Below are positions 14,253-23,189 of a stretch of DNA of 36,941 bases, one piece after another. A model generated the notes under the pieces. It was not told where the DNA came from. It saw only the letters and a list, made by a program, of their open reading frames with translations, and did not search any database. This DNA comes from Chloroflexota bacterium (GTDB lineage: Bacteria > Chloroflexota > Anaerolineae > UBA2200), in assembly GCA_014360905.1 (NCBI GenBank), contig JACIWW010000027.1:1-36941 (forward strand), written 5' to 3'. Made by a program: the position numbers and the translations under genes. Every line of letters begins with the position of its first letter. The stretch's first letter is position 1.

Positions 14253-15068
14253 TTATTTCGGAGAAGAGGAGCCGTAGACCTCATCCAGCGTTTCCTGCAA
14301 CGCTTGCAACGCAGCAATCTGATCCGCAATGCTCTCCCGCAGCCTTTGTGCGCGTCCGGAATCGATATCTTTGGATCCGATGAGCAATAATTGTGAATAA
14401 ACCGTACCCAAAGCAGTTAAAGTGGTCTCGAGTTGGTACTGCGCTTTCTCCATCATGTTCTGTAGTTTCTCCAGATTCATGAGCTGCTCTTGCTTGCCAG
14501 CAATCGCCTGCTGTAATTCCTGACGGACAGCTTCGTCATCCTCGCGCTGCAGTCGGGCTTGTAGCTCTGCTATTTCACGCGGTAGGTTGCGGCGGTCCTG
14601 AAGCAACATCTCATCATTGCTGTAACGGTCTAGGCGTTTCGCCAGGCCAAAGACGTTGGCTACCCAGTCTGCGATCCCTGTGGTTGTATCCAGCAAGTGA
14701 TCGCGCAAGACGCCCGCTGTCGCATTGCGTACATGCTCCTCGATTCGTTGGCGGTATTCGAGAGCCTTTTCGACCCGTTGGCGGTAATCCTTCGAGCGGA
14801 TTTCCGCAGGATTGAACTCCTGACGTAGCATATCGGCTATAACTTTACGTGTAGTCATCTCATCCGTAATGCTGGTATAGATGACCAGACCTTCGCCAAC
14901 CAGTCCCAGAATCAACCAATACCACCACTGCCACCAGGGAAAAGGCTTGGGAAAGAGAGCAACTAGGATAATGGTCAACGCAATGGTCAAGGCGCTCTCC
15001 AGGCGAAAGAAAGCATGAGCGATGATCGCCCTGGTTGCGCGCTGTTTTAATTCGTTTCCTTTGGCCAT
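14253..15068 (-). CDS. Membrane-anchored coiled-coil protein of unknown function
   Basis: This 271-residue product starts with two membrane helices (about 18-38 and 45-62, the second rich in Trp), followed by a long charged helical region. Heptad-like stretches at about 150-205 (around 'L-P-R-E-I-A-E-L-Q-A-R-L-Q-R') suggest a coiled coil. I recognise no family. It lies 47 bases after the solute-binding/VWA gene and 44 before the LivJ-like gene, so it belongs with the envelope group. A scaffold or partner of the VWA protein at the membrane is a reasonable inference, nothing more. Confidence 0.8.
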   Translation of the reverse strand: MAKGNELKQRATRAIIAHAFFRLESALTIALTIILVALFPKPFPWWQWWYWLILGLVGEGLVIYTSITDEMTTRKVIADMLRQEFNPAEIRSKDYRQRVEKALEYRQRIEEHVRNATAGVLRDHLLDTTTGIADWVANVFGLAKRLDRYSNDEMLLQDRRNLPREIAELQARLQREDDEAVRQELQQAIAGKQEQLMNLEKLQNMMEKAQYQLETTLTALGTVYSQLLLIGSKDIDSGRAQRLRESIADQIAALQALQETLDEVYGSSSPK

Positions 15069-15115
15069 GCCAGGCTCCTCCTCATCAAAAGCGAAACTTC
15101 GTTAATCTCTTCCCC

Positions 15116-16786
15116 TTAAAAATAAGTTGAGAGCAACTTGTATAATTCACGAATGGTCTCTGGGGTACCACGGCGCGTCTGCCCTCCAGTGGTCGCGGAG
15201 ATCTTTTCCAGTGTGTTCATATCTGCATCGTTGCCATAAGCAACGCAAAAGACCACGATAGGTAGGCCAGTCTCGTTGCCCTGGCGCAGTTTTGCGGTGA
15301 GATCGCGCAAGGAAATTTGCGAATTATTCTCCTTGCCATCAGTCATGACAACAATGGCATTGATTCGTTCGCTGTCTTGTCTTTGCTGCAGTTTGTCATA
15401 GGCTAGGTTGATTGCATCTAGGAGCGCTGTATCTCCCCCGGCGCTCAGAGCAGCGATCGTGGAATACAGCACCTGACGGTTGGTGGCCAACTCGGCCAGC
15501 AGTACCACTTCCGACACCTCTGAAGAAAACACAATCAACCCAACGCGTTCTTGATCCCCCTTAATGAGGCTGAGAAAGGTCAAAAATGCCTCCCTAGCTT
15601 GCTCCAACTTTTCGCCCTGCATGCTGCCAGAGACATCGGCCACCAAGTAGACGTTTGTTTTGCGCTTGGTATATTGCCAGACATTCCGCACGACCTCGAT
15701 TACCGATGTACCAGGAATCTGCAGCGTAGTTTTCGGCTGGGCATGATCCACGCCATTCTCGGCCTTAATGGGTGAAGTGGGGGAATCAAGCGCAATGCTT
15801 AAATCTGTGGGCCGGTAACCATGCGCCAGAACCAGATTCTGTGCATCTGATGATAATAGAAAGTCCCTGAAACTGCGATAGGCCAGCCGTTGTTCCGTGG
15901 TCGCTTCTGGGCGTTCCAGAAAGACCAGCGGATGATCCGCCCACATGGTGCCTTCTACAGGGTAGATGGCCACCAACTTTTCTTTGCTCTTTTGGTTGAA
16001 TTGGATTAGTAGTTGCTCTTGGACAATAAAGGCATCTAGATAAGATCGGCCCCTTTCTAACACCTGCTGGATGACTGCTTGTTCCCCTTCACCGTAGTAG
16101 CGCACGGTTTTCTCCAGCGCAGTTACATAGGCTAGAGTGCTCTCAGCGGTAACATCCTCTATCGTCAGCCCACGGGTCTTGTTCGCGCCGGCATAGAATG
16201 TGGCCAGTGTGGCCAATAGCCCGCTTGCTGACGAGGTCGAGGGATGGCTCCACTTGAAGTTTGGGTTGGTACGAGCAGCATCGAGCAGGTCCGACCAACC
16301 AATAGCCTTGTCGGGATAGCCTAGCGAGTGCGCGGTATCTGCCCACAGTGCAATGACCACTGGGCTGACTGCAAAGCGAGTCATCTCTCCGATAATGGAG
16401 ACCGCTGCCCCTTGCTGTGCCTGCCACTCTAGATCCAACTGCGTCAGCCAGATGGATGAATCCGGGCACAAGGCCTGGAAACGCCCCGCTAGGGCCGCGC
16501 TGATCATGGCTTCCGGTTCCATAGCGTTAGCGACGATCGTGATCCGTTTGCCAGAAGGAGTTCGTGAGCTACGTGCGTTGAAACGCTTGACGAGCTCCTC
16601 AAACAGATCCTGTTTTTCAGGCGAGTAGGCGATTTCCAACAAAACGGTATTCTCGCCACGGATATCCCGTTGCGCAGCCTGGTACACTGCCCAGCACGTG
16701 ATACAACCCACTAGAACGAGTATGGTGCTAACGAGAGCAGGGAGCATCCAGACGCGAGCTCTCTTGTTTCGGACGCGCCGACTCAT
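15116..16786 (-). CDS. Solute-binding domain plus von Willebrand A domain membrane protein
   Basis: One N-terminal membrane helix (about residues 13-37 counted from ATG 16792) is followed by a type II solute-binding fold (about 50-345) and a VWA domain (about 380-558). The VWA metal site is complete: D386-x-S388-x-S390, T455 and D485, so divalent-metal-dependent protein binding is likely. The binding domain resembles that of the next protein upstream. Such fusions are found in several Gram-positive and Chloroflexota genomes but their ligand is not known to me. I prefer ATG 16786, which has AGGAGG 7 bases before it, over ATG 16792, only one base from it. It starts 11 bases after the neighbouring gene's stop. 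Confidence 0.88.
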   Translation of the reverse strand: MSRRVRNKRARVWMLPALVSTILVLVGCITCWAVYQAAQRDIRGENTVLLEIAYSPEKQDLFEELVKRFNARSSRTPSGKRITIVANAMEPEAMISAALAGRFQALCPDSSIWLTQLDLEWQAQQGAAVSIIGEMTRFAVSPVVIALWADTAHSLGYPDKAIGWSDLLDAARTNPNFKWSHPSTSSASGLLATLATFYAGANKTRGLTIEDVTAESTLAYVTALEKTVRYYGEGEQAVIQQVLERGRSYLDAFIVQEQLLIQFNQKSKEKLVAIYPVEGTMWADHPLVFLERPEATTEQRLAYRSFRDFLLSSDAQNLVLAHGYRPTDLSIALDSPTSPIKAENGVDHAQPKTTLQIPGTSVIEVVRNVWQYTKRKTNVYLVADVSGSMQGEKLEQAREAFLTFLSLIKGDQERVGLIVFSSEVSEVVLLAELATNRQVLYSTIAALSAGGDTALLDAINLAYDKLQQRQDSERINAIVVMTDGKENNSQISLRDLTAKLRQGNETGLPIVVFCVAYGNDADMNTLEKISATTGGQTRRGTPETIRELYKLLSTYF

Positions 16787-16797
16787 CGCCATCCCTC

Positions 16798-17982
16798 CTA
16801 TCGCTCAACCACGTTCAGGTCAAACCAGCGCAGTAGGGTCAACAGGACATCCCGGTCTGGGAAGCGCATCATGGTAGTGCGGGGTACTATAGTCATTGCA
16901 CCTTGATCCTGCCACTTGACAAACAGGCTATCCGACTCGGTAACGGACACTTCAGGATTGGCTGGCCGCAGTCCTAATTGCACTGCTCGTTTCTGCGTCT
17001 CTGGCTGCAAGAGGTAACGTTCGAACTCCAGGGCTGCGTTTTTCTCCAAAGCAGTGGTTTCCTCGCCCATCCAGATGGTAAATGGGAAATCGAACCAGGT
17101 TACATATTTCGGATAGACAATGACCAATGGGTCTTGCCAGCGGGTCAGGATGCCAGCCATGTTCACGAGCAGGTCGCTTTCCAGCAATTGTCCGCCATCC
17201 CCCATGGAGTAGCCGAAAAGGGCCAGGTTCTCTACCGAATAAGCGCCCAGGCTGCTAAAGTCCGTGACTGCTCCCATCAATTCTTTGAGCCACTTCTGGA
17301 AGTCGGGGTTGGTGACATCGGCCACGCCGATATCCGTCTTGCCATAGTATTCGCCTGCAGCTGCGATCATCGCTGCCAGTCCACCCACATTCTTCCTAGG
17401 ATTCGGCACCACTAACTTGAAATAGCCCCAGTCAGGCGGCCCACCCAGCTCTGGCCAGCCTCCTTTGGCCGTCGCAGCGTCGTGGATCACTTTCCAATCA
17501 ATGTCGCCGTATTTTGCACGCAGAACTTGCGCGCGGCTGGCGTAGATGCCCCAGGAAAAGAGGGAAATGGCTATGGGACGGGCACGGTATTCACCTCCAG
17601 TCAGAAAGATGTCCCGGCCGAGCTTCTCCTTGTACGTAGCGTTTACCAATTCCACTAGGTAGCGGCTATCCGGAATCCAGACTGTCGGGATGGGGTTCAT
17701 TTCCTCGCGTTCCCAGCGGCCCATAGCAGTCAAGCCATCCATTGGCTCTACGGTGACTTTGATAGGATGACCTTCCAGCTTGTGGTTCTCGGCATTGAAT
17801 GTGCGGGCAGCTTCCTGCACAAAGGGCTCGACAGGCAGGGCACAAACGATGTGCACTTCTAGCGTCTGGGGCTGCTCGATTAGGGGTTTGACGCCTCCAG
17901 CACGCTGCACCACGAACGAAGCACCCACAACGGCTATGGCTAGCAACAAAATAATCAGGAAAACCCACCTTGTTCTATTCAT
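16798..17982 (-). CDS. Membrane-anchored extracellular solute-binding protein
   Basis: The 394-residue product has an N-terminal signal anchor (about 6-25) without a lipobox cysteine, then a type II solute-binding fold ('E-A-A-R-T-F-N-A-E-N', 'P-T-V-W-I-P-D-S', and near the C-terminus 'F-E-R-Y-L-L-Q-P-E-T-Q-K-R-A'). It looks paralogous to the binding half of the following VWA fusion, and the two genes are separated by only 11 bases. No permease is present, so the pair is more likely a sensor or adhesion-type assembly on the outer face of the membrane than an importer. pspA lies 300 bases upstream. Confidence 0.85.
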   Translation of the reverse strand: MNRTRWVFLIILLLAIAVVGASFVVQRAGGVKPLIEQPQTLEVHIVCALPVEPFVQEAARTFNAENHKLEGHPIKVTVEPMDGLTAMGRWEREEMNPIPTVWIPDSRYLVELVNATYKEKLGRDIFLTGGEYRARPIAISLFSWGIYASRAQVLRAKYGDIDWKVIHDAATAKGGWPELGGPPDWGYFKLVVPNPRKNVGGLAAMIAAAGEYYGKTDIGVADVTNPDFQKWLKELMGAVTDFSSLGAYSVENLALFGYSMGDGGQLLESDLLVNMAGILTRWQDPLVIVYPKYVTWFDFPFTIWMGEETTALEKNAALEFERYLLQPETQKRAVQLGLRPANPEVSVTESDSLFVKWQDQGAMTIVPRTTMMRFPDRDVLLTLLRWFDLNVVER

Positions 17983-18282
17983 GTTTCCTCTCCAAAAGCA
18001 GCAATGCCATTCCTCTTATTATATTACATGTTTGTTAACTGCGACGTGTTCGCGCCCTGACAAGTTGCACGTTCCTTTCAGCAAGAGATGAATGGCGTTT
18101 CAAATGGGGGCAGAGAATGCACAGCGTTTTCAGCGCGAGCCTTTGCTCCTATAACTCACTATGTAACCCGCAACAGTGATTTGGGCCTCCCGCAGGTTCA
18201 ACCCGAACGCATGGCCAAAGCAGCTTTGATTCTGCGCTTCTTTTAGGCAGAACCAGCGGAGGATGTTGCTGTCTGCCTGTTT
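17983..18282. other. 300-base intergenic stretch between pspA and the solute-binding gene
   Basis: No convincing gene is present. A TATAAT-like box on the - strand (18023-18018) could serve the downstream solute-binding gene, but no -35 box sits at a normal distance. The only clear structure is the stem-loop at 18245-18284. Confidence 0.5.
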
Positions 18283-18284
18283 TT
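18245..18284 (+). terminator. Terminator-like hairpin next to the pspA stop
   Basis: AGGCAGA (18245-18251) pairs with TCTGCCT (18272-18278) and inside it CAGC (18254-18257) pairs with GCTG (18268-18271), with a two-base bulge and 10-base loop. TTTTT at 18280-18284 follows on the + strand. On the - strand, where pspA ends, the stem is present but no T-run follows. It may end pspA transcription by structure alone or end an unseen + strand transcript. Confidence 0.5.
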
Positions 18285-18957
18285 ACTGTAATCCAAGTCG
18301 GGCTTTGCGCTCAGCAAGTTGGCGGTCAATAGTATCTTTTTCCAATGCCTCGGCCATCTGGTTATCCAGACGCTTGGCGTCAATCTCGCCCTGCGCCGTG
18401 GCTTTGTCCAGGCGGCGCTGGATTTCCTCGCGAATTTCGGCGATGCCTGCCTCGGAGGTAGTGATGCCGCCAACGCCCTCGACCACGCGATGCGTCAGTT
18501 CCTTGCTCTTGGCCAGGTCGAGCATGGCCTGTAGTTCGGTGCGCTCTCGCTTAGCCTCCGTGAGCTTGGCTTCCAACTTCAGTTTGGCGTCGAGAAGTTT
18601 CTTATATTCGGTCTCTTGCGCTTTTGCCTGTTCTGCGTAGGTGTCGGCAAGCCGCTTAATGGTGTTGTAGCGGTACTGTGCCGCCTGAGCTAGATCTTCT
18701 TTGCCTTGCTTCAGAAACAGATCAATGTTACGATCCAGTTCTGCTGCTTGCTTCTCGAATTCTTCCTGCTTGCGTTTAAGCGTCTTGGCCTCCCCGCCCA
18801 CGGTAGCCGCAGCATCCTCAAGTGCTTCGAGGTTGTCCTCGACTTTGCGGATGTACTCATCAACCACGGCCATGCTGTTCGCTCTCAGCGCCTGGCTGAC
18901 CAGATAGTTCAGGTTAGCCGAAATCAATGTGCGTACTCTGTCTAGTAGTGATGCCAT
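18283..18957 (-). CDS. pspA: PspA/IM30 family envelope-stress protein
   Basis: The 224-residue product is almost wholly helical, with an amphipathic first helix and long coiled-coil hairpin ('L-L-D-R-V-R-T-L-I-S-A-N-L-N' then 'Y-R-Y-N-T-I-K-R-L-A-D' in the middle), the usual length and pattern of PspA and Vipp1. Family members assemble into rings and rods on the inner face of damaged membranes, related to ESCRT-III. The ATG at 18957 follows GGAGGAG with a 6-base gap. It stands beside the solute-binding/VWA genes, which suggests a shared envelope-stress role. The regulator is not evident; a group of TGACAC half-sites lies upstream. Confidence 0.92.
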   Translation of the reverse strand: MASLLDRVRTLISANLNYLVSQALRANSMAVVDEYIRKVEDNLEALEDAAATVGGEAKTLKRKQEEFEKQAAELDRNIDLFLKQGKEDLAQAAQYRYNTIKRLADTYAEQAKAQETEYKKLLDAKLKLEAKLTEAKRERTELQAMLDLAKSKELTHRVVEGVGGITTSEAGIAEIREEIQRRLDKATAQGEIDAKRLDNQMAEALEKDTIDRQLAERKARLGLQ

Positions 18958-19077
18958 CTTGTTCTCCTCCCCGGTTTATACAAGTTCTTCTCTTTGTAGA
19001 TCGCGTAGTTCAAATCCTTCGCTTTTCATTGTACCATGATATGGATATCTATGCATGACGACTATCCGACAGAAAGC

Positions 19078-19118
19078 TGACATTCCACGAAAATTGGAAG
19101 TGTCACTAGGCTTGACAC
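19078..19118. promoter_or_regulatory. Cluster of TGACA half-sites upstream of pspA
   Basis: TGACATTCC (19078-19086) faces GGAAGTGTCA (19096-19105), and GTGTCA (19100-19105) faces TGACAC (19113-19118) with a 7-base spacer. Three half-sites in 41 bases look like an operator for a dimeric regulator or an alternative-sigma promoter region for pspA, about 120-160 bases upstream of its start codon. Confidence 0.4.
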
Positions 19119-19133
19119 AGTGCACGATAGCCT

Positions 19134-20510
19134 TTACTCCGGACTGACTAACTTGTATCTTCTGCCCCGTACGGTGAGCAGGTATTTCGGCTCTGCAGGG
19201 TTGGGCTCGATCTTTTCGCGCAGACGGCTCACCAGTTTCTCAATACGGGCATCATCCACTTCATCTATGTAACTTTCGCCCCACACGGACTCGACAATTT
19301 TGTACTTGTCGCAGATCTTGTCGAGGTTGCCGTACAGTAGCAGGAGCAACTTGTATTCCAAATCGGTGAGCAACGGCGCAAGTTTGCCATCTACCCAGAT
19401 GTCGCCAGATTCGACATCAATCCGTATCCCGCGTGGACCACGACGACGCACTAACTGTTGCCGTCGCGCAAAGCCAGCAAACAAGTCCGAAAACGCTCGT
19501 CTACCAGAAGCGGTTGCTTGCACGATGCCCTTTTCAGTTAGTGCATCCAACCCCGCTGTAATTTGCTGACGGTCGAGCAAGGCGATCAGCGCCTCTTGCT
19601 CTGTCGCGCTCAAATCGTTCCATAACTTGGCGCATTCAAGGCGGATGTTGGTGTCGCCAGCGAGTTGCTCCCGCACATGTTCGTAACTCATGACAGATGG
19701 CCTCAGAATGGCTTCCTCTTTGGCCCTAGCCAAGATACGGCAAGTCGCCTGTAGCAATGAGGGATGACCGCCAGCGCACTCCGCTATGAAATCCGCGTCG
19801 CTTGCCGTAAATTGCGCCTGGGAACGTGCAGCCCAATTCTGAATCAGGACACGAGCAGCCGACTCAGGCAATGGAGGCAAATAGTGGACATGAGCGGCAA
19901 ACAGTTCGCAGAATTCGCCGACTTCTCGCTCATGCCGTATCTCAGAAAGGGGACGGGATGTGGCTGTCACATAGCAAAGGCGAGACCAATACCTATCTTT
20001 CAGCGCGCGCAAGCGCACAAATACGCGCGGCTCGATCGCAGTGAAAACCTCATCAAACTCGTCGAATAGAAGCACAAGCATCCCTGGCTGATGGTCAGTG
20101 ATGGCCTTGAGGCTGTCCTCGAAGGCCAGCGGAATGCGGAATGGGTTGTCAGGGGCTATCACCGTCTGATAAGCGCGTTGAACAATGGACATGAGCTCTT
20201 GATCTACGTGCCTCGCTTCAAGGGTTCCCAGGACATTGCGCAGAATAACTTCATAGACGCCCTGCTCCGTAACTTGTGAGGTAAGATTAAAGTCAACGTA
20301 GACGAATACGTATTGGTCAGCCTTGGAGCCAAGCAGTTGTGTAGGCACTTCAGGCAGGGATAAAGAACGCAGCAGCGTGGATTTGCCCATATTGCTCAAT
20401 CCCACGACTGCGCAGCAATCCGCTCCGCTTATGCAATTCATGATATAGGCGATGTCATCTTCTCGGTCAATCAACTGGACAGCAAACTTGTTAGCAGGTT
20501 GGCTTTTCAT
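19134..20510 (-). CDS. STAND/AAA-type ATPase fused to OmpR-type winged helix
   Basis: This 458-residue protein has an N-terminal ATPase of the STAND/archaeal-ATPase group: Walker A G-L-S-N-M-G-K-S-T (37-45) and Walker B L-V-L-L-F-D-E-F-D (Asp140, Glu141). A helical section follows, then a C-terminal winged-helix DNA-binding domain of the OmpR/PhoB type (about 365-458), with 'L-T-D-L-E-Y-K-L-L-L-L-L' and ending 'V-R-G-R-R-Y-K-L'. This order, ATPase first and DNA binding last, suggests a nucleotide-controlled transcription factor. Target genes are unknown; pspA, 176 bases downstream, is a candidate. It is the last gene of the run from recJ and starts 8 bases after the MFS gene. Confidence 0.85.
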   Translation of the reverse strand: MKSQPANKFAVQLIDREDDIAYIMNCISGADCCAVVGLSNMGKSTLLRSLSLPEVPTQLLGSKADQYVFVYVDFNLTSQVTEQGVYEVILRNVLGTLEARHVDQELMSIVQRAYQTVIAPDNPFRIPLAFEDSLKAITDHQPGMLVLLFDEFDEVFTAIEPRVFVRLRALKDRYWSRLCYVTATSRPLSEIRHEREVGEFCELFAAHVHYLPPLPESAARVLIQNWAARSQAQFTASDADFIAECAGGHPSLLQATCRILARAKEEAILRPSVMSYEHVREQLAGDTNIRLECAKLWNDLSATEQEALIALLDRQQITAGLDALTEKGIVQATASGRRAFSDLFAGFARRQQLVRRRGPRGIRIDVESGDIWVDGKLAPLLTDLEYKLLLLLYGNLDKICDKYKIVESVWGESYIDEVDDARIEKLVSRLREKIEPNPAEPKYLLTVRGRRYKLVSPE

Positions 20511-20518
20511 TTCGTCCT

Positions 20519-21688
20519 CTATCCTTCACCCCATATTATGGCAGCCGATGGCCGTGTTTCTTGTACTCGCCAGGCTATGGGCCAAGCGATCAGCGCCGGG
20601 ATACCGGCGCTTAGCAGCAATAGCTCCATGCTCCCTAGGAATCCGTAGAAGGCCAGCGCCAAAGAGGGAGCGATAAAGAGCACCAGATCAATAGCTGCAT
20701 CAAATGCACCAAGTACAGTAGCGCATTGGTCCTTTGGTGTGATGTCCGCCATCATTACGGAACTCATGAGATAGGTCATGCTAGCGCCTAAGCCAAAGAT
20801 AGCGTAGAAAATAGCTAATCCTGGTCCACTGTGCGACCAAGTTAGGCCCATGCAAGCCAGCAGAATCAAAGGCTGGGCGATGATGACGAAGAAGCGACGC
20901 CCCAAACGGTCAGACAGTTTGCCAGCAAGATAAGAGCCGAGGGTATAGGCTATTGCTTCGCTGGCGAGCAGAACACTAAGCTGGCTCGGTGTCAGCCCAA
21001 GCAGCTGCCCTTTGGCGGGTACAAAGGAAGAAAGGATGGGAAAGGCAAAATTGTTCGCCATCCCAAATAGAAAGAAAGCATATACCGATTTAGCCGTGAA
21101 CAAGGATTTGAGTTGCCTCCATTGTTCCACACTGTGCCCTGTATAGTACGGTTGCTTGTGATCCTGCATGGTCATGGTGAGGACAGCACAGATTAACAGC
21201 GACAAAAGCCCATCTACCACAAACGGTACGCACAAGCCCCAGCGGGATAATTGCCCGCCGATGACTGGGGCCGCGATGAAGGACAGCCCTTGGCTAGAGC
21301 GCAGGATGCCAAAGGAAGAGCCGTGTTGTCCCGCGGCTACCTCGGCGGTGAGGCCGAGCAGAGCAGGCATAGCGATAGCATCTGCTATTCCTCCTAATAT
21401 GCGCAAAACGAGCAGCCATTGCCAGTGCCCCACTAGGGCGCAGAGAAGCGAACTAATTCCTCCTAGAAAGGCTCCACAGATCAGAACTAGCCGTCGCCCG
21501 TAGCGATCCGCCAGCATGCCGCTGAAAAATTGCAGCAGCACGAGCGTCATCAATGCGGCAGAAAGAATAGCCGCCACGGCTTGCGTATTGGCGTCCAATT
21601 GGGCTGCTAATGCAGGAAGGGCGGGAATGCCTACTTGAGTGCTCAGGAACAGGATAAAGCTAGTCAAGGCGATCAGATAGATGGACAA
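20519..21688 (-). CDS. Major facilitator superfamily transporter (efflux type)
   Basis: The 389-residue product has about twelve membrane helices. The loop after helix 2 carries 'G-M-L-A-D-R-Y-G-R-R', the MFS motif A, with a second copy 'G-K-L-S-D-R-L-G-R-R' in the C-terminal half. Helix 5 has the G-x-x-x-G-P-like 'F-I-A-A-P-V-I-G-G' of proton-driven exporters, so drug or metabolite efflux is likely; the substrate is not readable. The start is TTG at 21688 with AGGAG 8 bases upstream, overlapping the stop region of the preceding TPR gene (3-base gap), so translation is probably coupled. Confidence 0.9.
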   Translation of the reverse strand: MSIYLIALTSFILFLSTQVGIPALPALAAQLDANTQAVAAILSAALMTLVLLQFFSGMLADRYGRRLVLICGAFLGGISSLLCALVGHWQWLLVLRILGGIADAIAMPALLGLTAEVAAGQHGSSFGILRSSQGLSFIAAPVIGGQLSRWGLCVPFVVDGLLSLLICAVLTMTMQDHKQPYYTGHSVEQWRQLKSLFTAKSVYAFFLFGMANNFAFPILSSFVPAKGQLLGLTPSQLSVLLASEAIAYTLGSYLAGKLSDRLGRRFFVIIAQPLILLACMGLTWSHSGPGLAIFYAIFGLGASMTYLMSSVMMADITPKDQCATVLGAFDAAIDLVLFIAPSLALAFYGFLGSMELLLLSAGIPALIAWPIAWRVQETRPSAAIIWGEG

Positions 21689-21691
21689 GCT

Positions 21692-23134
21692 CTAATCTCC
21701 TGGCAACAACGGCCTGGCGATCCTATCCCAGGCCGAACTGAGGCTCTGGCGTACTGCACCGGCTCGTTGCAGAAGGTTGCGTGAGGGCAAAGCGCGCATT
21801 TCTGCTTCGCCTCGGGTCATTTTCTCGAAAGTACCCCAGTGATTGCATTGGAAACAACGGGCTTGGTTCTCTTTCGTCACATATCCACATGCCTGGCAGC
21901 GGTACACAGTTTCCTGAGCAAGAGCAACGCTCAGGCCATCATGGTAAGTCAAGGCGGCCTTGGCTTCTTGACCAACACGAGCATACGTACCCCCTAGCTC
22001 TTCTTGTGCTGCCAGCAACTGTGGGGTCAAGTGCACTGCTTTCTCTAGCCACGCGGTGCTCTCCTCTTCTTCGCCTGCACGGCACAGTAGCCTGGACAGG
22101 AGATAGGCATACCTCCCATCTCTTGGGTGACGAGCAAGACAATCGCGCACGAGGGTGATCGCGCCCCAAATATCCGCTGTTTCGCCAGCAACAATGAGCA
22201 CCCGCTCCGCAAGCGCATCGGAGTAATCAACCCAGAGTCCACGGCACCAAGTGTCCAGTGCTGTATGGGGTTGTTGATCCAAATAATAGAGATCTCCCAG
22301 AGCGATATAGAAGGAGATAGAATAAGGGTCAAACTGCAGTGCCAATTGATAATCATTCCGGGCTTCAGGGTAACAGGCTAGGCGGAAGTGGTCTTCGCCG
22401 TGGTGCGAAAACAACGCTGCCAGCCTCTCTGCGCTTTCACCAACCTTGATAATGCGTAGCTGTTCGAGCGCTTCCGCTTCCATGTTGGCTTTGCGATAGA
22501 TCGCATACAAATAGTAGTGTGTGTCCAGATTAGTCGCATCTAGATCCAAGGCCCGCTGGAATTGGAAGATGGCTGGCCCTATCTCATCAAGTCGAAAATG
22601 CACCATGCCAAGCCGGATTGCGGCTGTGAGGTTGTCTACATCCAATTGCACAGCGCGCTTGTAATGCTTTTTGGCGTCGCTCCAGGCTCTCCGTTCTTCA
22701 TCCAGCCAGCCTAGACGCAAATGCGCCAGGACATGCAAGGGTTTTAGTTCTACCCCTCTATCCCAGAAAATAGCCTCAGCAAATTTGCGTCGGGCCAGTT
22801 CATAATCTCCTCGGTCAAAGGCGGCCATGCCTTCCTGAAAAGTGGCCTCTGCACGCCGCACGTTGAAAGTGAGCACATCAGAGACTATACCTGCCAATGT
22901 CCCGCTCAAACTCGCCTGAGTCTGCTCTTCTTCGGCGGATATGGATGCAGCACGAAAAGCCTGGCGCAGCCTTGTGCTCACATTCTGTGCACCCTTGAAA
23001 AGCTGGCCAGGAGTGTGCCATAGCGCTGATAGAAAGCGCCGTAATGGCCTAAAGACCATGCCAGCGATGAACCCCAGGAAAAACGCGCCCAATAGAGCCA
23101 ATATATCCCCTAGTAAACCTATGCTGTTCTCCAT
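21692..23134 (-). CDS. LapB/YciM-like TPR protein with zinc ribbon
   Basis: From ATG 23134 the product has 480 residues: one N-terminal membrane helix (about 8-28), a long series of TPR-like repeats (about 90-400; for example 'A-F-D-R-G-D-Y-E-L-A-R-R-K-F'), and a C-terminal C-x2-C ... C-x2-C metal knuckle ('Y-R-C-Q-A-C-G-Y-V' and 'C-F-Q-C-N-H-W-G'). This is the layout of LapB, where TPRs and a rubredoxin-type metal site face the cytoplasm and control LpxC turnover in Gram-negative bacteria. No lipopolysaccharide genes are seen here, so the role must differ or be broader. The later ATG is chosen because GAGG lies about 8 bases ahead of it. Confidence 0.82.
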   Translation of the reverse strand: MENSIGLLGDILALLGAFFLGFIAGMVFRPLRRFLSALWHTPGQLFKGAQNVSTRLRQAFRAASISAEEEQTQASLSGTLAGIVSDVLTFNVRRAEATFQEGMAAFDRGDYELARRKFAEAIFWDRGVELKPLHVLAHLRLGWLDEERRAWSDAKKHYKRAVQLDVDNLTAAIRLGMVHFRLDEIGPAIFQFQRALDLDATNLDTHYYLYAIYRKANMEAEALEQLRIIKVGESAERLAALFSHHGEDHFRLACYPEARNDYQLALQFDPYSISFYIALGDLYYLDQQPHTALDTWCRGLWVDYSDALAERVLIVAGETADIWGAITLVRDCLARHPRDGRYAYLLSRLLCRAGEEEESTAWLEKAVHLTPQLLAAQEELGGTYARVGQEAKAALTYHDGLSVALAQETVYRCQACGYVTKENQARCFQCNHWGTFEKMTRGEAEMRALPSRNLLQRAGAVRQSLSSAWDRIARPLLPGD

Positions 23135-23189
23135 AATCCCATCCTCATTCGTGTGGAAACAATCCCACAATAAGGGGTGATGAGCGATC

